Assembly: GCA_022495995.1 (NCBI GenBank)
Contig: JAFEMH010001352.1
Coordinates: 124,001-188,000 of the forward strand
Direction of reading: 5' to 3'
Length of the DNA: 64,000 nucleotides
DNA from: Adenophora triphylla var. japonica
Taxonomy: Eukaryota > Streptophyta > Magnoliopsida > Asterales > Campanulaceae
Under the pieces are notes generated by a model. It made no database searches. It saw only the letters and a program-made list of their open reading frames with translations, and had not been told where the DNA came from. This document shows positions 1 to 18,737 of the stretch, piece after piece. Position 1 is the stretch's first letter; each line of letters begins with the position of its first letter. Position numbers and translations under genes: made by a program.

Positions 1-714
1 TATGCCATCTAGCCCTACGGCTTTCTTCAATTTCATCTTTTTCATTGTCATTTTCACTTCACCCTTTTGATTTATTCATATATAATCTAGATTCACCATA
101 CTCGAAGGAATATTTAAATTGTCAATATCCTGCTCTTGATCACTATGGAACAAGGTATCAAAGTACGACTTCTATCTATCATTTATCTCCTTATCCCTTA
201 CCAGAACTTTTTGGTGTACATCCTTCTCACATGTAACTCTCCCAATATCTCGTGTCCTTTTATCCCTTATACGAGCAAGTCTATAGATGTCATTTTCCCC
301 ATTTGGAATCCAATCTAGCATAAAGCTTCCGATTCACCTTTGCTATTGTTTCTCTTACTGATTTCTTTACTTCTCTTCTGGCCTCCTTATATTTCTCATA
401 GTTCTCATCGCTCCTACATTTTTTCAGTAATTTGTAGCATTCTCGCTTGCTCTTTATCGCTTGCTCTTTATCGCTTGCTTTACTTCCTTGTTTTACCATG
501 ATGTGTTCTTACTTGGTGGCATGCTTCCTTTAGATTTTCTAATGACTTCTTTTGCCACCTCCTTTATGATATGCTCCATCTTAGTAAAAGTCAAATCTAT
601 ATCTATATTTTCCATATTAACAGACCAAATACCGGTAGTGGTCATATTAGCCAAAAATCTCTGTTGATTATTCTCTTGAAGTCTCCACCACTTACTTCGA
701 AAATCAAGTACCAC
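1..714 (-). pseudogene. RTE-type non-LTR retrotransposon (LINE) fragment, RT N-terminal region
   Basis: Read on the reverse strand, this stretch encodes the endonuclease-RT linker and the start of reverse transcriptase of a plant RTE-like LINE. Visible in order are FRSKWWRL (near 690), a basic segment with KRECYKLLKKCRS and YKEARREVKKSVRE (about 350-450), IYRLARIRDKRTRDIGRV (about 230-290), and at the window edge KKAVGLDGI, matching the KAVGPDGI finger motif of RT. The frame is broken between the two open segments (290-499 and 493-714), so it is a dead relic. It continues beyond position 1. It probably lies in an upstream intron of SEC23, opposite to the gene. The family assignment rests on the motif string, not on a search. 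Confidence 0.75.
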
Positions 715-2003
715 AAGTATATGTTGAGTTGATGTACTCTCACCCGAAATAACCTTACAATTTCTGTAACTCTTTCTACAAGCAGTTCTTACTAAGAAAA
801 AGTCAATCTAATAGGTCACCAAATGAGATTCTCTTTTCTACAAGCATTTCTTACTAAAAAGACTAGTCAATAATATTGTTATTTGGAAGCAAGTATATTA
901 TACACTTAAATTTCACCTTTCTCCCTCTTTGTGTGTGTGTGTGTGGAGTTCCATGCAGAAAACATAGCTATTTATTTAAATTTTGAACTTGCACACTACT
1001 TAGCTCGGTCTTGGTTTAGCAATATGAAATCATCTCAACCTTGATTCTGGATGGCAGATAAGTTTTTTTTTATAATTGAAGAAATTGTTGGGAGAATTGC
1101 TGAAAGTATCGAACAAGCCACACATTATTGATGTTTGCACTTGCCAGTTGCCACTGCCATCTGTTTGAGAATTTAATAGATTAGACATTTCTCTGGATTG
1201 ATGAGGCCAAAGTTTTGTGTTTCTGTTGATATTCTTGCTATATCATGTAAAAAGATGTCACATTAAGGTGTCCGAATACCGTTCTTAATCATCTTCGCTT
1301 AGCTGTCTCTTCATCTAATTTCTGCCCTTCCATTTGTGTCTAAACATGCTAATATCACAATCTATATATATACTCCCTTTGTCCCTAAATGAATGTCCAA
1401 ATTCAAGTAGTTTTTATCCAAAAGGAATGTCTTTTTTTGTAAAAAATTGAACCTAAATGCTTTTTTGCCAAAACAATTTTGCTATTCATTTTATTATCGT
1501 AAAGCTAAATGTTTATAAAGTGGCTAACAAGAACATTTATGCATCTTAGGCATTAAAAATTATAACAAATGCACATTTTCAGTGTGTCCCTTAGAAATGA
1601 ATTTTGGACATTCAGTGAGGGACGGAGCATTCCATCATTTTCGATGGAGTCAAATACTCACTACTTTTTGGCTTGAAAATATGATGGAATAAAACAAAAT
1701 GGCTCATTAAACTGTCTATGTTTCTTTGTTATGAAGCATTAGTCAGTACATGCAATTTTCGACACAATTTTCATCATGGATCATCTGAAAACAGACTCTA
1801 TGTGCTTTAATACAAAGGCAAGACTGCGTACATACGACCCCCTTACTCCACCTTAGGTGGGAGCCTTTCTTTCTGCTTGGGGTAATGTTGTTGTTGTATT
1901 GAGGGACGGTGGGAGTATCTTTTGTTTAAATACTCTTTGGATCAAGATTAATTGTCTCTATATGCTTTTATATTTGTTTCAATTCATTTTTTTTTACTTT
2001 CAG
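715..2003. other. Intronic or upstream non-coding sequence of the SEC23 gene
   Basis: AT-rich sequence without a supportable exon. It contains a short GT microsatellite near 933-945 and a degenerate Stowaway-like element at 1373-1627. It ends in a pyrimidine tract and AG at 2003. I looked here for the preceding SEC23 exon and did not find one, so the upstream intron probably starts left of the window. Confidence 0.6.
1373..1627. mobile_element. Degenerate Stowaway-like MITE
   Basis: The left end CTCCCTTTGTCCC follows a TA dinucleotide. The right end reads GTGAGGGACGGAG. Subterminal sequence is also inverted (AATGTCCAAATTC on the left, GAATTTTGGACATTC on the right). This is the Stowaway (Tc1/mariner-derived) terminal signature with several mismatches, so the copy is old. 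The right flank is CA instead of TA. Confidence 0.6.
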
Positions 2004-9516
<7,513 letters not shown>

Positions 9517-10480
9517 GGTCACAAAAGGGAGTTAGTTGTTACATTGTAGAGTGTAATGCGTTATTGGTTTTGGTTTTGGTTGTGCAACAACCAATCTTGC
9601 CACAGTGTGATTTCCATCTCTCTCTCCCAGTTGCCATCCTTTTGTTCCATTTTGGACTTGACATCATTGATGATATTGAGTGACCGGACTTTACATTGCA
9701 CGAACGTTTAGTTCTTTTGTGGGGGGTGGGGTGGGGGTGGGGGGGATCTCTTTCATTTAAAAAAAAAAATAAGGAATGTGGACTAGGTTACTTGTACTTT
9801 GGAAAGGAAGGTTGAGAAATGTAATTTAAAGAGATAGAGCTAGCTACTCGAGCAGCAAGGTAAGTTTAGAAGTTTGTGTTATGTAATGAGATTAAATGGT
9901 TTGTTATATAGATGATGGAGCTAAGGCTTCAAATTTAGCATTTGGAGGATACCAAGTTTTTGTTTGTCTTCTTATGAGGACTAATTTTTTGTAATGTAGA
10001 CCCCAGCCCCAATACTTTATATTTATCTCATGTAATATTTCTACATTTAAAATGGATATTTATATAGATGAATAGTTGGCTGCCTGATGATTATATGTTT
10101 GGAGAAGAAGAAGATGAGCAGTTTTAGTTGTATATATTTATTTATTTTGTCATTTCCGATGGCTTATGCTTGAATGAATGCCTTCCCAACTAATCACAAA
10201 TTTTAAGTTTTTTTGAGTTGGCCTCATTTTTGCATATTGTGAGAGTACAAATAAGCTACTTCATCATGGCTAGCCTAGTACTATTGACACTTGATGTGGA
10301 CTCGACATCCTGAATGAATTTGGCTTCAACTCACATTCCATTCTATTCCATTCGGGATATTCTTAAAACAAACGAAAATGTTTTATTAATGGGTCCACTT
10401 GTCATATTAACAAGAAATATCAATTTATTATTTTCTACCTCTCTATCTCTCTCATATCTCACTTTTAACGTAAAATCTAG
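9517..10480 (+). other. SEC23 3' untranslated and downstream flanking sequence
   Basis: Sequence after the TGA stop. It includes a G-rich run (about 9721-9745) and an A tract (about 9759-9769). I cannot fix the polyadenylation site. No gene recognised up to 10480. Confidence 0.5.
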
Positions 10481-11064
10481 GGAGAAACGCGTTTCTCCAT
10501 AAGTTATGGAGAAACAGGTTACGGGTATCCAGAACCTTTCGAAAGGATATCCAGAAACATTTTGTATTGACCATGACCTTGTCCGTACTTCTTGGATATC
10601 GATCTCAAAGGTTACGGATATCCAAACCCTTTCAAAGGATATCGAGAAGGCTTATGAAAGTGATATCCAGAAACCTTGAAAATGATATCCGTAAACTTTC
10701 AAAATGTTTACGGATATTCATTGATGGTTACGGATATACATTTGAAGGTTCTGGATATCCGAAAACCTTTCAAATGAATATCCATAAACTTTCAAAATGT
10801 TTACGGATATTCATTTGATGGTTTCATATACATTTGAAGGTTTCCGGATCCAAATAAGCCTTCAATAAGCCTGGTCTTGACCTTGGATTTGGCTTCAAAT
10901 CTATTTTTCTGATATCGCCCAAAGGCTTACGGATATCCGTTCCAAAGCTGGATATCCGTAACCCTTTGAGATTGATATCCAGAAATTTTCTTCTGGTTAT
11001 CAAACGTATAGCTTCTGGCTATTAAAAACGCGTTTCTCCATAGTTATGGAGAAACGCGTTTCTC
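10481..11064. mobile_element. Palindrome-terminated element built of GATATCC-rich repeats
   Basis: The left end is a perfect 18-base palindrome, GGAGAAACGCGTTTCTCC (10481-10498), followed by TTATGGAGAAAC. The right end (about 11026-11064) carries the same units in inverted order (ACGCGTTTCTCCAT, then ATGGAGAAACGCGTTTCTC). The interior has more than a dozen GGATATCC or GATATCC-like palindromes, often joined as GGTTACGGATATCC or CTTTCAAAATG. No coding potential that I trust. It is a non-autonomous element of unknown superfamily. Confidence 0.6.
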
Positions 11065-11255
11065 AGCAGACCTACTCCACTTTTAATACCCACTCCAATA
11101 CTTTTCCCTTAATTTTTATGTATATTTCGAATGGGAGGGAGGGAGTATCTATAGTATAAATGAGGGAAGTAGGATGAATAGTTTCAAATGAGTATTTTTT
11201 CCCATTTTGCCCTCACTAAGTTGTCTCTTTCCCATTTTGCCTTTAATTTTTTTTT

Positions 11256-11287
<32 letters not shown>

Positions 11288-11554
11288 CCGTGTCCTTGGA
11301 CACGAGAATGTACTAGTATGAATTAATTATAAACTAGTACGAGGTCAATCGTCATTTCACTCTTTTATTTATTTTCCACCTGTTCTAAGCAATCTACTCA
11401 AATTAATTCTACACTATCCGTAACGACATTTGATGACGGAGCAACTTTCGGGCTCTCACTAAATTTGGATATCTGACTTGTATATAATGATTTTATCTAT
11501 AACACAATAAATACAAAAATCATCGTTAGAGATCAAATCGAAGTTTAATCCATC
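11065..11554. other. Intergenic sequence, no gene seen
   Basis: AT-rich flank with a single Stowaway-like end (GGGAGGGAGGGAGTA near 11131-11147) and a long A tract at about 11264-11287 preceding CCGTGTCCTTGGACACG, itself a short inverted repeat. The distal end of LTR-0 may reach into this stretch, but I cannot place it. Confidence 0.4.
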
Positions 11555-11714
11555 TCAGACCCTCGGGTGTGACAGTAAGATCTTTGAAGACTTAATAACT
11601 GAGAATAGGACTTGTTATTTATTAGTGAGTTGTGTGCTATGTTTGAGATAAATTGGCTTAAAATAGTGATTTTTACACTTACTTTGTCCATGGGGATAAG
11701 GGATAATATATATA

Positions 11715-11811
<97 letters not shown>

Positions 11812-12249
11812 GTTGATAATGTCAGCCATGTAGGATATATTTGTCTTTTGACCTAGGATACGTGTCCACATTTGATGGGCCTGTACAATAAATTGAGATT
11901 TATTGCAAAGTGATGTATTTGATCGGACAAGGACATGGGAAGCATGCGATAGTTGGTGTGGCGCCTTACGCGTATATTAGACGCCTGAGACACCATTAAA
12001 TGTGATGGGGACAAGCCGGCTCTTGGTATCGCGTAGGTACAGGCCTTTGTCTCACTAGCTTTGACTTTAATCGGGAGTCTAATGGTAAAACCGGGAGTGT
12101 GATATGAGACTGCGGTGGACATCACGATCATGGCTGGCGCGGTCATCTTATTGACGGTCTTTATGATCGCGGTTTTGGATATTTCACGTCATACTTTGCC
12201 TTTGCACCAGATTGAGCTTAGGCCCGGTTTGAAAGGTCCGGGCTCATCA
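11555..12249 (-). mobile_element. LTR-0: reverse-oriented LTR of Tat-like element 0
   Basis: Read on the reverse strand it begins CCAC|TGATGAGCCCGGACC at 12249, comparable to GGCCAC|TGAACACACC at the LTR start at 62144. It later contains CACACCCGAGGGTCTGAG (about 11557-11573 on +), homologous to CACGCCCGAGGGTCTAAG in the 62144-62803 LTR. The accessory gene beside it and the integrase end farther right fit an element running right to left. A long GA/TC tract sits inside it. The far end is uncertain, so the left boundary is approximate. Confidence 0.6.
11719..11809. repeat. (GA)n microsatellite, about 45 units
   Basis: An uninterrupted GA dinucleotide run of about 91 bp, bordered by ATATATATAGTAA and CTGTTG. 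It lies inside LTR-0 and produces artificial Ser-Leu or Arg-Glu open frames, which are not genes. Confidence 0.97.
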
Positions 12250-12652
12250 GTGGTCTCTAGCTTCGAGTGAGGAATCATTCATGGTCTGAGCGAGGAGCAA
12301 CATATGTGAAGCTCGCTCTGCGGTCAGATCGCCTTTGCGGTCACAAGTGTTGTGTATTTTTGTTAGTCTGGCTTAGAATCCCTTGTTGTGACTCACGTGA
12401 GGAACACATGAGGGGAGTTTGGTAGAAGTTGGTGGAAGCTTTGGGCTGCTTCCCGGATAAGTTTTGTGGGCCCCTTTGACTGTTGAGGTGCCAGCGCGTG
12501 TCAGGTACGGAGGTGACGCTTCCCGAATTCCAAAGGGCGTCATAAATGCCAACCGTCAATTAATTCAAAAATTAAAAACTTCCGCCAGTTCATGATTCGA
12601 GAGAATATGGTTTATTGGCTCATTAATACGGGTCAACCCATATTGGTTGACC

Positions 12653-12660
12653 TATAAATA
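12653..12660 (+). promoter_or_regulatory. TATA box of the accessory gene in element 0
   Basis: GACCTATAAATATT lies 174 bp before the accessory-gene ATG at 12827, followed by a pyrimidine-rich leader. The same arrangement precedes the homologous gene in element 4 (reverse strand, near 61860), which supports a dedicated promoter instead of LTR read-through. Confidence 0.6.
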
Positions 12661-12826
12661 TTAAACTCTTCTTCTTTCTTACTCTTTTATCACCCTTACA
12701 GTTTGAACCTGCCTTTAGAGAGAGAAACATTTGCTTAGCTTCCTTAAGCACCTTCTTTGCGCAATCTTCTTTCGTAAGTGATTAATTCTCTCTTTTTTTC
12801 TCATCTTTGTCTATTTTGTCTTTAGA

Positions 12827-15800
12827 ATGACTTATAGGATATAGCATCCTGTAGAGTTAGGAGATGGCACTCCTTATACCTTTGTCGTCGACAAGAAGTC
12901 CGGTGGTATCTATAGGAAGGTTGCTACCTCTTGGGTTAGGTTATCCCTTGAGGCATTCAAGTATTTCTCGGTTATTTATGATTGGAGAAATTGGGTTCCA
13001 CCCCAGTTGTGGGAGGCCAAGAAAAGAATGTACTTGTCCGGCGATATAATGGTTTCAGGTGACCATAACCGTATGAGAAACTTTGTGATGGGGTTTTGAA
13101 CAGGTTTCAAGTTTCATCGTGAACGTGACCCCGCAGACCAAGTTGTTGAGTTGGTGAGGAGGGCCCGCATAGATCCTACTGCCAGAGTGAGAACTGACTG
13201 GGAGAAAGTAGACCTGATGGATGAGATGGAAATATCTGTGGCCCCTGATGCCACTGGTGTGCCCGCGGTGGATTTGAACTTGCACTTGGAGGCAGAACCC
13301 TTGACCGCAGTTGCACCTGCCGCCCAAATAGAGGCCCAACATAGAACGGTGGTGAATTTGGGGAGTAGCGATGATGAACCCATCGATATGGATGTGGTGG
13401 AAGTCGAAGGGGTGGTGGAGTCATCATCTGAATCAACTTCTGATCTCCTTAGCTCTGATAGCTCGGAGATGGAGGTTGATGACCGCGAAACTTTGGACCG
13501 TATGGCGGTGAACATAGCACAGCGGGCAGTTGATATAGTTAACACTTTTGCTGAAGGACTGGAGGAGATTGCTTTTGCTCGCGGCAAGAGCCATGCTGGT
13601 GCCTTTGGCCAGAAGAAGAAGAAGAAAGGAGGGCCTTGCCTGAACTTAGGGATGGAGCTGTATACAACCTTTGGCGTTGATCCGAACTCCTTTTATGTTC
13701 GTGAGCTGCTAGAGGTGGAGTATAAAGGAAAGTTGCGGCCAAAGACCGTGGCAGATGTCCGCGGGGACAATAAGGCCTACATTTTCTACAGGGCCCAGTT
13801 CGAAAATGGACTAAGGCTTCCCCTAGAACCTTTCATTGTCCAATTCTTGGACTTCAACAGATGCCTCCCTATGCACCTAAACCCAAACACTGTCCGAGCC
13901 TTAGTCTCTTTCATTGTGGTGTGTAGGGTTCTTGGCTATGAACTTTCCCTTTCTGGGCTTTATGCCTATTACTCTAATCAAATAACCAATGGCAACCTCG
14001 GCCTTAAAACCAAAAATAATTCTGCTCCCACCTTCTCTCCCCCTTCCAATAAATTTGACTAATGAAACCAAAAGAATATTTTGGTGATAGAGAGTAAGTT
14101 TGGGTGGAACTTCCCAAGACCGGAGGGTGCTGCTCATATTAGGGTGTCCGCCAGTTCTTATCCCAGCCCGTCCAAATCTGAGGGCCTTCCAATTGCCATG
14201 TCAAAATACATAGCCCAGTTCGTGACCGAGAGGTATCAACCCGTTTTTGACGTAAGTGCGATTATAGACAGCGAACCGTTGCTGATCTTCGCAGGGGTGG
14301 AACCTCTAAGGGAAGGTAGCTATTATGCCCCTACAGTTGCTATTGAGCCCCTACTCCGCGATATGAACTTGAGAGTCCATGAACGTTTTGACTTCGAGTC
14401 CAAGTCTGGTACGTGCATGATGGGCGCGGTCTGCGAGCCTCCAACTTGTATCGGTCTCTATTTTTTGCCCTTATGAACTGCTTTTTCCTTGCTTTTAATT
14501 TTTCTTTAAACTGCGGTTTAACCACTACTTCCTTTTTTCTTTGATGCAGATCCAGCAGACCCTACAATGGCCCCGAGACTTTCACAAGATGAACTTAAGG
14601 CGGCCAGAGCGCGTTAGCTAGCTAAGGAGAACAAGGAAAGGCAGGAGGCTTTGAAGAAGACCGCTGCTCCAGGGGTGGCATTGCTCGTGTTGGACAAGAC
14701 CTCTCGGAGTCTTCTTTCTGGTGTTCGTGGGGTGCCAAAAGCCAAGGAGCTGTCTCCTAGGCCGCAGTCTAGCCGTGACCGCAGTCTGGTTCCTGACCGC
14801 AGCATCTCTACTGCTCAATATGACCGATCAAGGAAGCGGTCTGGCTCAAATGTTGAGGCGCTGGGAAGGATAAACAACAGAAGGTCCAGCGGCCTGATGT
14901 GGTTACAATGTCCACCCCTAGCTCATCGGCCAGAATGGGGTCTATTTGCGCTAATGCGTATTATATTTACAATATAGAAACCCATGAAGCTGCATGGAGC
15001 TTAAGTAATAAGATCGGGGAGGTGCCCTCAGTCCAGGGAGTGGACCTATATTCTCGTAGGGGCCATAATTCTGTGGTGGGGCTTGGTCTATTGAACATGC
15101 TCTATTCACTTGACTTCTACGAGAATGTAGGGGCCAAACTGAATGCCTTTGCCTTGGCGGGAAACATTGGCCTAATGTCCACATAGGTAATTCTTTATTC
15201 CTCCCTTTCCTTTTATACTTTTCTATTTTTTTTATGATCGCTATCACTGACCGCGTCTTGCTTTCTTTTCAGATGGTCAATGATGCCATGAGACTCCGCG
15301 AAATAATGGATGAGCAGGCTGCCTCCATCACAGACAAGAACAAAGCCTTGGGGAAGGCGCTGGAGGAGAATAAGGCCCTGGCTACGTCTCTAAAGGAAAA
15401 GGAGACCGATATAAAACAATTTTGTGAAAAATATGATGAGGCGTTCAAATCCTTGGAGCGGTCTAAGGGTACGCGGGATGAATACCGCGGGCACAAAGAG
15501 CTACTGGAGAAAAGAGTGAAGGAGTATGCAGGTAGGCTAGAGGCCTCCAAGAAGCAAGTCTTGGATTTGGAGGCTCAAGTGGACAAATTATATGAAGAGT
15601 TCCTTCCCCCTGAAGCAGTTCCAGCTTGAGAAGGATGCTCAGCTTGCCGCTGCTCGCAAGGAAGCAGTTGAAGAGTTCAAAACTCCCAAGAGTATAAAGT
15701 TGAAATCTTGGCGGAGTGCTTTTCACAGTTTGATGCTGCTAACAAGACGCAGCTAAGGAACTTTGCTGCTACGGGCAGATTTTCTGTGGAACAATTTGCC

Positions 15801-16133
15801 ATTATTGGTTTTTGATTGCCACTGATTTGGAGTCTTCCAGGGCATGCACTGATCCCTCTGGCTCAAGAGGATATCGATAACTTGGATGCAGCAGCAGCAT
15901 AAACCTTGCCTCCTGTTTCCGCGGTCACCGCCCCAAGCCTAATTGAGGAATTGGATACATTAAGGTGGGGTGAGGAAAAGCTAACTTTAGAAGCCGCTGC
16001 TGCTCGCCTATTTCTCAATGAGTCTGCGGTCAGCGAGCTATTCTTGTCGCGGTCAGCATCTGCTCCTTCAGACTCGGCTCCAACTAATTCTCTCCCAACT
16101 CCTACTCCATCTCCTGCCCAGAAGCTCAAGTAA
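12827..16133 (+). pseudogene. Retrotransposon accessory protein, PF04195-like ('putative gypsy type transposon'), broken
   Basis: Three-exon gene, antisense to element 0: exon 1 12827-14408, exon 2 14550-15186, exon 3 15273-16133. Borders are GT-AG (donor CTG|GTACGT, acceptor GATGCAG; acceptor CTTTTCAG). The core (about 13640-13960) reads FRAQFENGLRLPLEPF-like and LNPNTVRALVSFIVVCRVLG. It aligns by eye with FYGQFEAGLRLPLDPF and LGPNTCRVLVCFAMVCRFLG of the gene at 58428-61660. Exon 3 encodes a long coiled coil (MRLREIMDEQAASITDKNKA and on), then an S/P-rich tail. Damage: in-frame stops at 12842 (TAG), 13097 (TGA), 14060-14065 (TAA TGA), 14614 (TAG) and at the end of exon 2 (TAG), and frameshifts near 14890 and 15630. 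The protein's function is unknown; it occurs with Tat-type elements. Confidence 0.8.
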
Positions 16134-17259
16134 CTCAGGAGTCTGTTCAACCAACAATTTAGAAGTAGGATTTTCTTTTTTTGCTTTATGTAATAGATTT
16201 TAAGACTTTGTAATTTCCTTATCTATTAATGAAAAAATCATTGATCCTTTCTATTCTTGTCATTTAGCTATATAAGTTTTGGCCATGTTGAATACTATGT
16301 TTATAAAAAGGAAAAACTTTAATAAATTCGTATTTTTACTTTTCCTATTTGAGCTTATATGACTTGTGAATAATTGCCTTATACTCAATTTTTGGCCGCT
16401 GGCAGTGTAATGCACTTATTAGTTTGTAGGCCACGTTATGAGTTAGTAACTCTTCATTAAAAACCCTTCAAGTTTTATCATGAGAGTAAACCTTTTTCAC
16501 TATGATCACAATTAATTATGGCCTTTTAGACTTTGAGGTTTTTACCTCGGTCTGTATTGTGGGCTCCAACTGCACATCACTCTCGTCCATTCACCTTAGT
16601 ATTTTACGCAGTCTGGAATCTTAGATCCATGGCGTATTTCGAAAGAGCCAAGGTAAGCTAATTTCATATGGGCATGCAGAATATGGCCATGAGGCTAGTC
16701 CGCACATCAACACGCGTAACCGGTGCTGCTTTCGTATCCGCGGTTGGTGGTTGCGTGTTTTTGGACCGTTTGTAGTCTAGTGGCAATGGTAAAGGCTCAA
16801 TTTTGGCCTTTTTACATACAAGCATGCGGTTAGCGGCCAATGAGGCAATCGCGTATCAGTAGGTTTTTGGGCCGTGCTGGCTTCCATATCCATTTTGATG
16901 GTTTACGCGTTTGGACTTCATGAGTATTATGGCGATCGAGTACGAGCTCAATTTTGGCCTTTGTACATATGGGCGTGCGGTCTGCGATCAATGAGATCAC
17001 TGCGCATCAGCAGGGCGTGTCCGGTTGCTGGCATGCTTGTGGGCATGCGGTATGTGATCAAAGAAATCACTGCGCATCAGCAGGTTGTGACCGTGCTGGC
17101 ATCCGCTTTTTTTTTTTGCGGCCATTCACTTTTTTGCTTCAATAGTGAGGATATCACCTTCGCGTTTCTTATGAGTTACAAAAGTATTCCCAGCGCCTCA
17201 TTTTTTGATACCTTTGTTACCTCTAGCATCATTTTTACAACACTTTAATATAAAAAAAA
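16134..17259. repeat. Spacer between convergent accessory gene and pol of element 0, with degenerate tandem repeats
   Basis: Downstream of the accessory stop. Between about 16663 and 17110 there are four diverged units sharing CATATGGGCATGCGG-like and GCGCATCAGCAGG-like blocks plus CCGTGCTGGC. Spacing is irregular (about 75-150 bp). The units sit exactly between the 3' end of the + accessory gene and the 3' end of the - integrase, the same place as the repeat arrays at 49300-49490 and 57822-58205. Confidence 0.6.
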
Positions 17260-17409
17260 TCAAAAATAGTATTTTCTAAGGTGATCGATGTTCCAAGCAT
17301 TTTTGAGATCTTTTCCTTCTTCTGTACGCAGTTTGTAGGTCCCTTCTTTGATGGCTTGGGTGAATTGATACGACCTTCCCATTTCGGGGAGAGCTTATGA
17401 AAACCGGGT
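17260..17409 (-). pseudogene. Integrase C-terminus (GPY/F region) of element 0
   Basis: On the reverse strand the sequence reads FHKLSPKWEG, then after a 1-bp loss YQFTQAIKEGTYKLR, EEGKDLKNAWNIDHLRKYYF and a TGA stop at 17260-17262. It matches the end of the element 4 integrase (NKLSPNWEGPY... THLIKYYF). The left part of this element is complete to the LTR, while the rest of pol to the right is missing, cut at about 17410-17420 where an LTR-like block begins. Confidence 0.8.
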
Positions 17410-17419
17410 TGGATCCCTT

Positions 17420-18400
17420 TGTTGGGTTTTAGGGTTACAAATGCAGCAGAAGAACTTTATAAATCAACAAAACCCTATCCTTGAATCCGTCTAGCATGAA
17501 TAGATTAGAAACATATGAAATAGATTTACATACCTTAATGCGATTTATGTTGTTTAAAACGAATCTCAAAGATTGAATCTTTAAACCGTTGATGAAACTT
17601 GGATCTTCTTCTTCCTTGTTCTACCTTGGTGATGAATCAACAATGGCGATCTTCAAGCTTTAGGTGATAGAGCAATCACCCTCTATTGGTAATCCACACG
17701 CGAACGAACCAAGAACAATTCTTGTAGGATTGCTAGATGATCCTCCGATTATTGAATCGATATTCAATAATCAATAGCCGAAACAATGGAATTAGTTAGG
17801 AGCTTTTTGATATTTTGATTCTTAATCAATATCAAAATCTAGAGTTTCATAAACCTAGAATAACCATGTGTTTTTGGCTGAGCAAAGGATTGTATTTATA
17901 TCAAAATATAAATCCCTAACTATTAGGTAGAATCCTTGACCAAACCAAACCTTACCAAACAAGGAGACAGGCGTACGAACCAAAATTAGACGCTGGCACG
18001 AGTCGTGCCCATGAGCACGAGTCGTGCCCAAGCCAAAATCAGTCATACCATGAGTCATTCCTTAATTTGTACTCGTGCTGAGCAAGGGCACGAGTCGTGC
18101 CTGAGGGCACGAGTCGTGACCAACCTTATTGCATTCGTTCCCAGGAGTCGTGAAATAAAATCAAGTCGTACTGATTTGCATGTCACTAGTCGTTCCTCTT
18201 GTCACGAGTCGTGACCCAGGGCACGAGTCGTGCTCCTGGTCACGAGTCGTGCCAAGCCCAAAATTTCCAATTCCAATTTTCAGCCAATGCCAAATTCGTT
18301 CTTTTGTGTGTGACCCTTTAGGAATTATATTTATGTTGGTAGTGAGTCGAAACATCGACCTCACAAGACATAAGTGGTTTCTAGCAAACCATTATATCCA
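17420..18400 (-). mobile_element. LTR-f: reverse-oriented LTR-like block with clustered palindromes
   Basis: Read in reverse it starts TGGATATAATGGTTTGCT (18400) and ends CCCTAAAACCCAACA (17420), giving TG...CA ends. It has a TATA-like box (TATATAAAT to GTATTTAT on + at about 17886-17894) downstream, in its own direction, of seven or more GGCACGAGTCGTGCC-like palindromes. No matching second LTR or target-site duplication is visible, so solo or truncated status and family (copia or gypsy) remain open. Confidence 0.45.
17995..18253. repeat. Cluster of CACGAGTCGTG palindromes
   Basis: Seven close copies of GGCACGAGTCGTGCC or GTCACGAGTCGTGAC at about 17995, 18014, 18087, 18106, 18201, 18220 and 18239, with further half-copies (for example ACTCGTGCTGAGCA, GGAGTCGTGA) between them. 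Arms are 7 bases around a single central base. Copies differ mostly at the outermost bases, and differences are often matched on both arms (GGC...GCC versus GTC...GAC). Confidence 0.9.
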
Positions 18401-18414
18401 CCCAATTAGGTGGA

Positions 18415-18670
18415 TTCGGGCAGAGGTTTGGCGTGCCTCGGGATTGCTCGGGATGTGCCGATAGGGCTTCGGGATGGACCAGAATGGCTCGGGATGCTTC
18501 GGAATGACTTAGGATGGACCGACAGGGCTTCGGTATGCTTTGGGAGCGCCTCGGAATGGCTCGGGAGCATCTCGGGATAGATTGGCAGGGCTTCGGGAGG
18601 GTTACGGAGCGCCTCAGGGCGACTCAGGAGGCCTCGGGAAGGGCCGGAGGGGCTCGAGATGCCTTGGAAT
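18415..18670. repeat. Degenerate minisatellite (GGGCTTCGGGATG-type)
   Basis: Imperfect repetition of CTCGGGATG, GGGCTTCGGGA and GGAATGGCTCGGGA words, about 8-12 bp each, in higher-order blocks. On the reverse strand it is open and encodes a degenerate Pro-Glu-Ala-Leu-Pro repeat. It lies in the leader part of LTR-d, just after the TATA box in the reverse direction. Confidence 0.75.
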
Positions 18671-18737
18671 GCTCCCAGCTTGCTGGGGGGAAGGAGCAGA
18701 GAACGGATGTGTGAAATATATGAGAGGGGGAGCCCTC

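Noticed and set aside
10314..10502. Small + frame before the palindromic element
   Set aside because: AT-rich, no similarity, and it runs into the palindrome terminus.
11545..11871. Reverse-strand frame with a long Ser-Leu repeat and its Arg-Glu counterpart
   Set aside because: Pure translation of the GA microsatellite inside LTR-0.
13114..13587. Ser/Thr-rich reverse frame opposite the element 0 accessory gene
   Set aside because: Shadow of the acidic and Ser-rich segment of the + strand pseudogene, which has homology and intron structure.
17420..18400. LTR-f as a simple solo LTR inserted in element 0 integrase
   Set aside because: The left flank is integrase of element 0 but the right flank is LTR-d, so the flanks are not continuous and no target duplication was found. 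Kept only as an LTR-like block.
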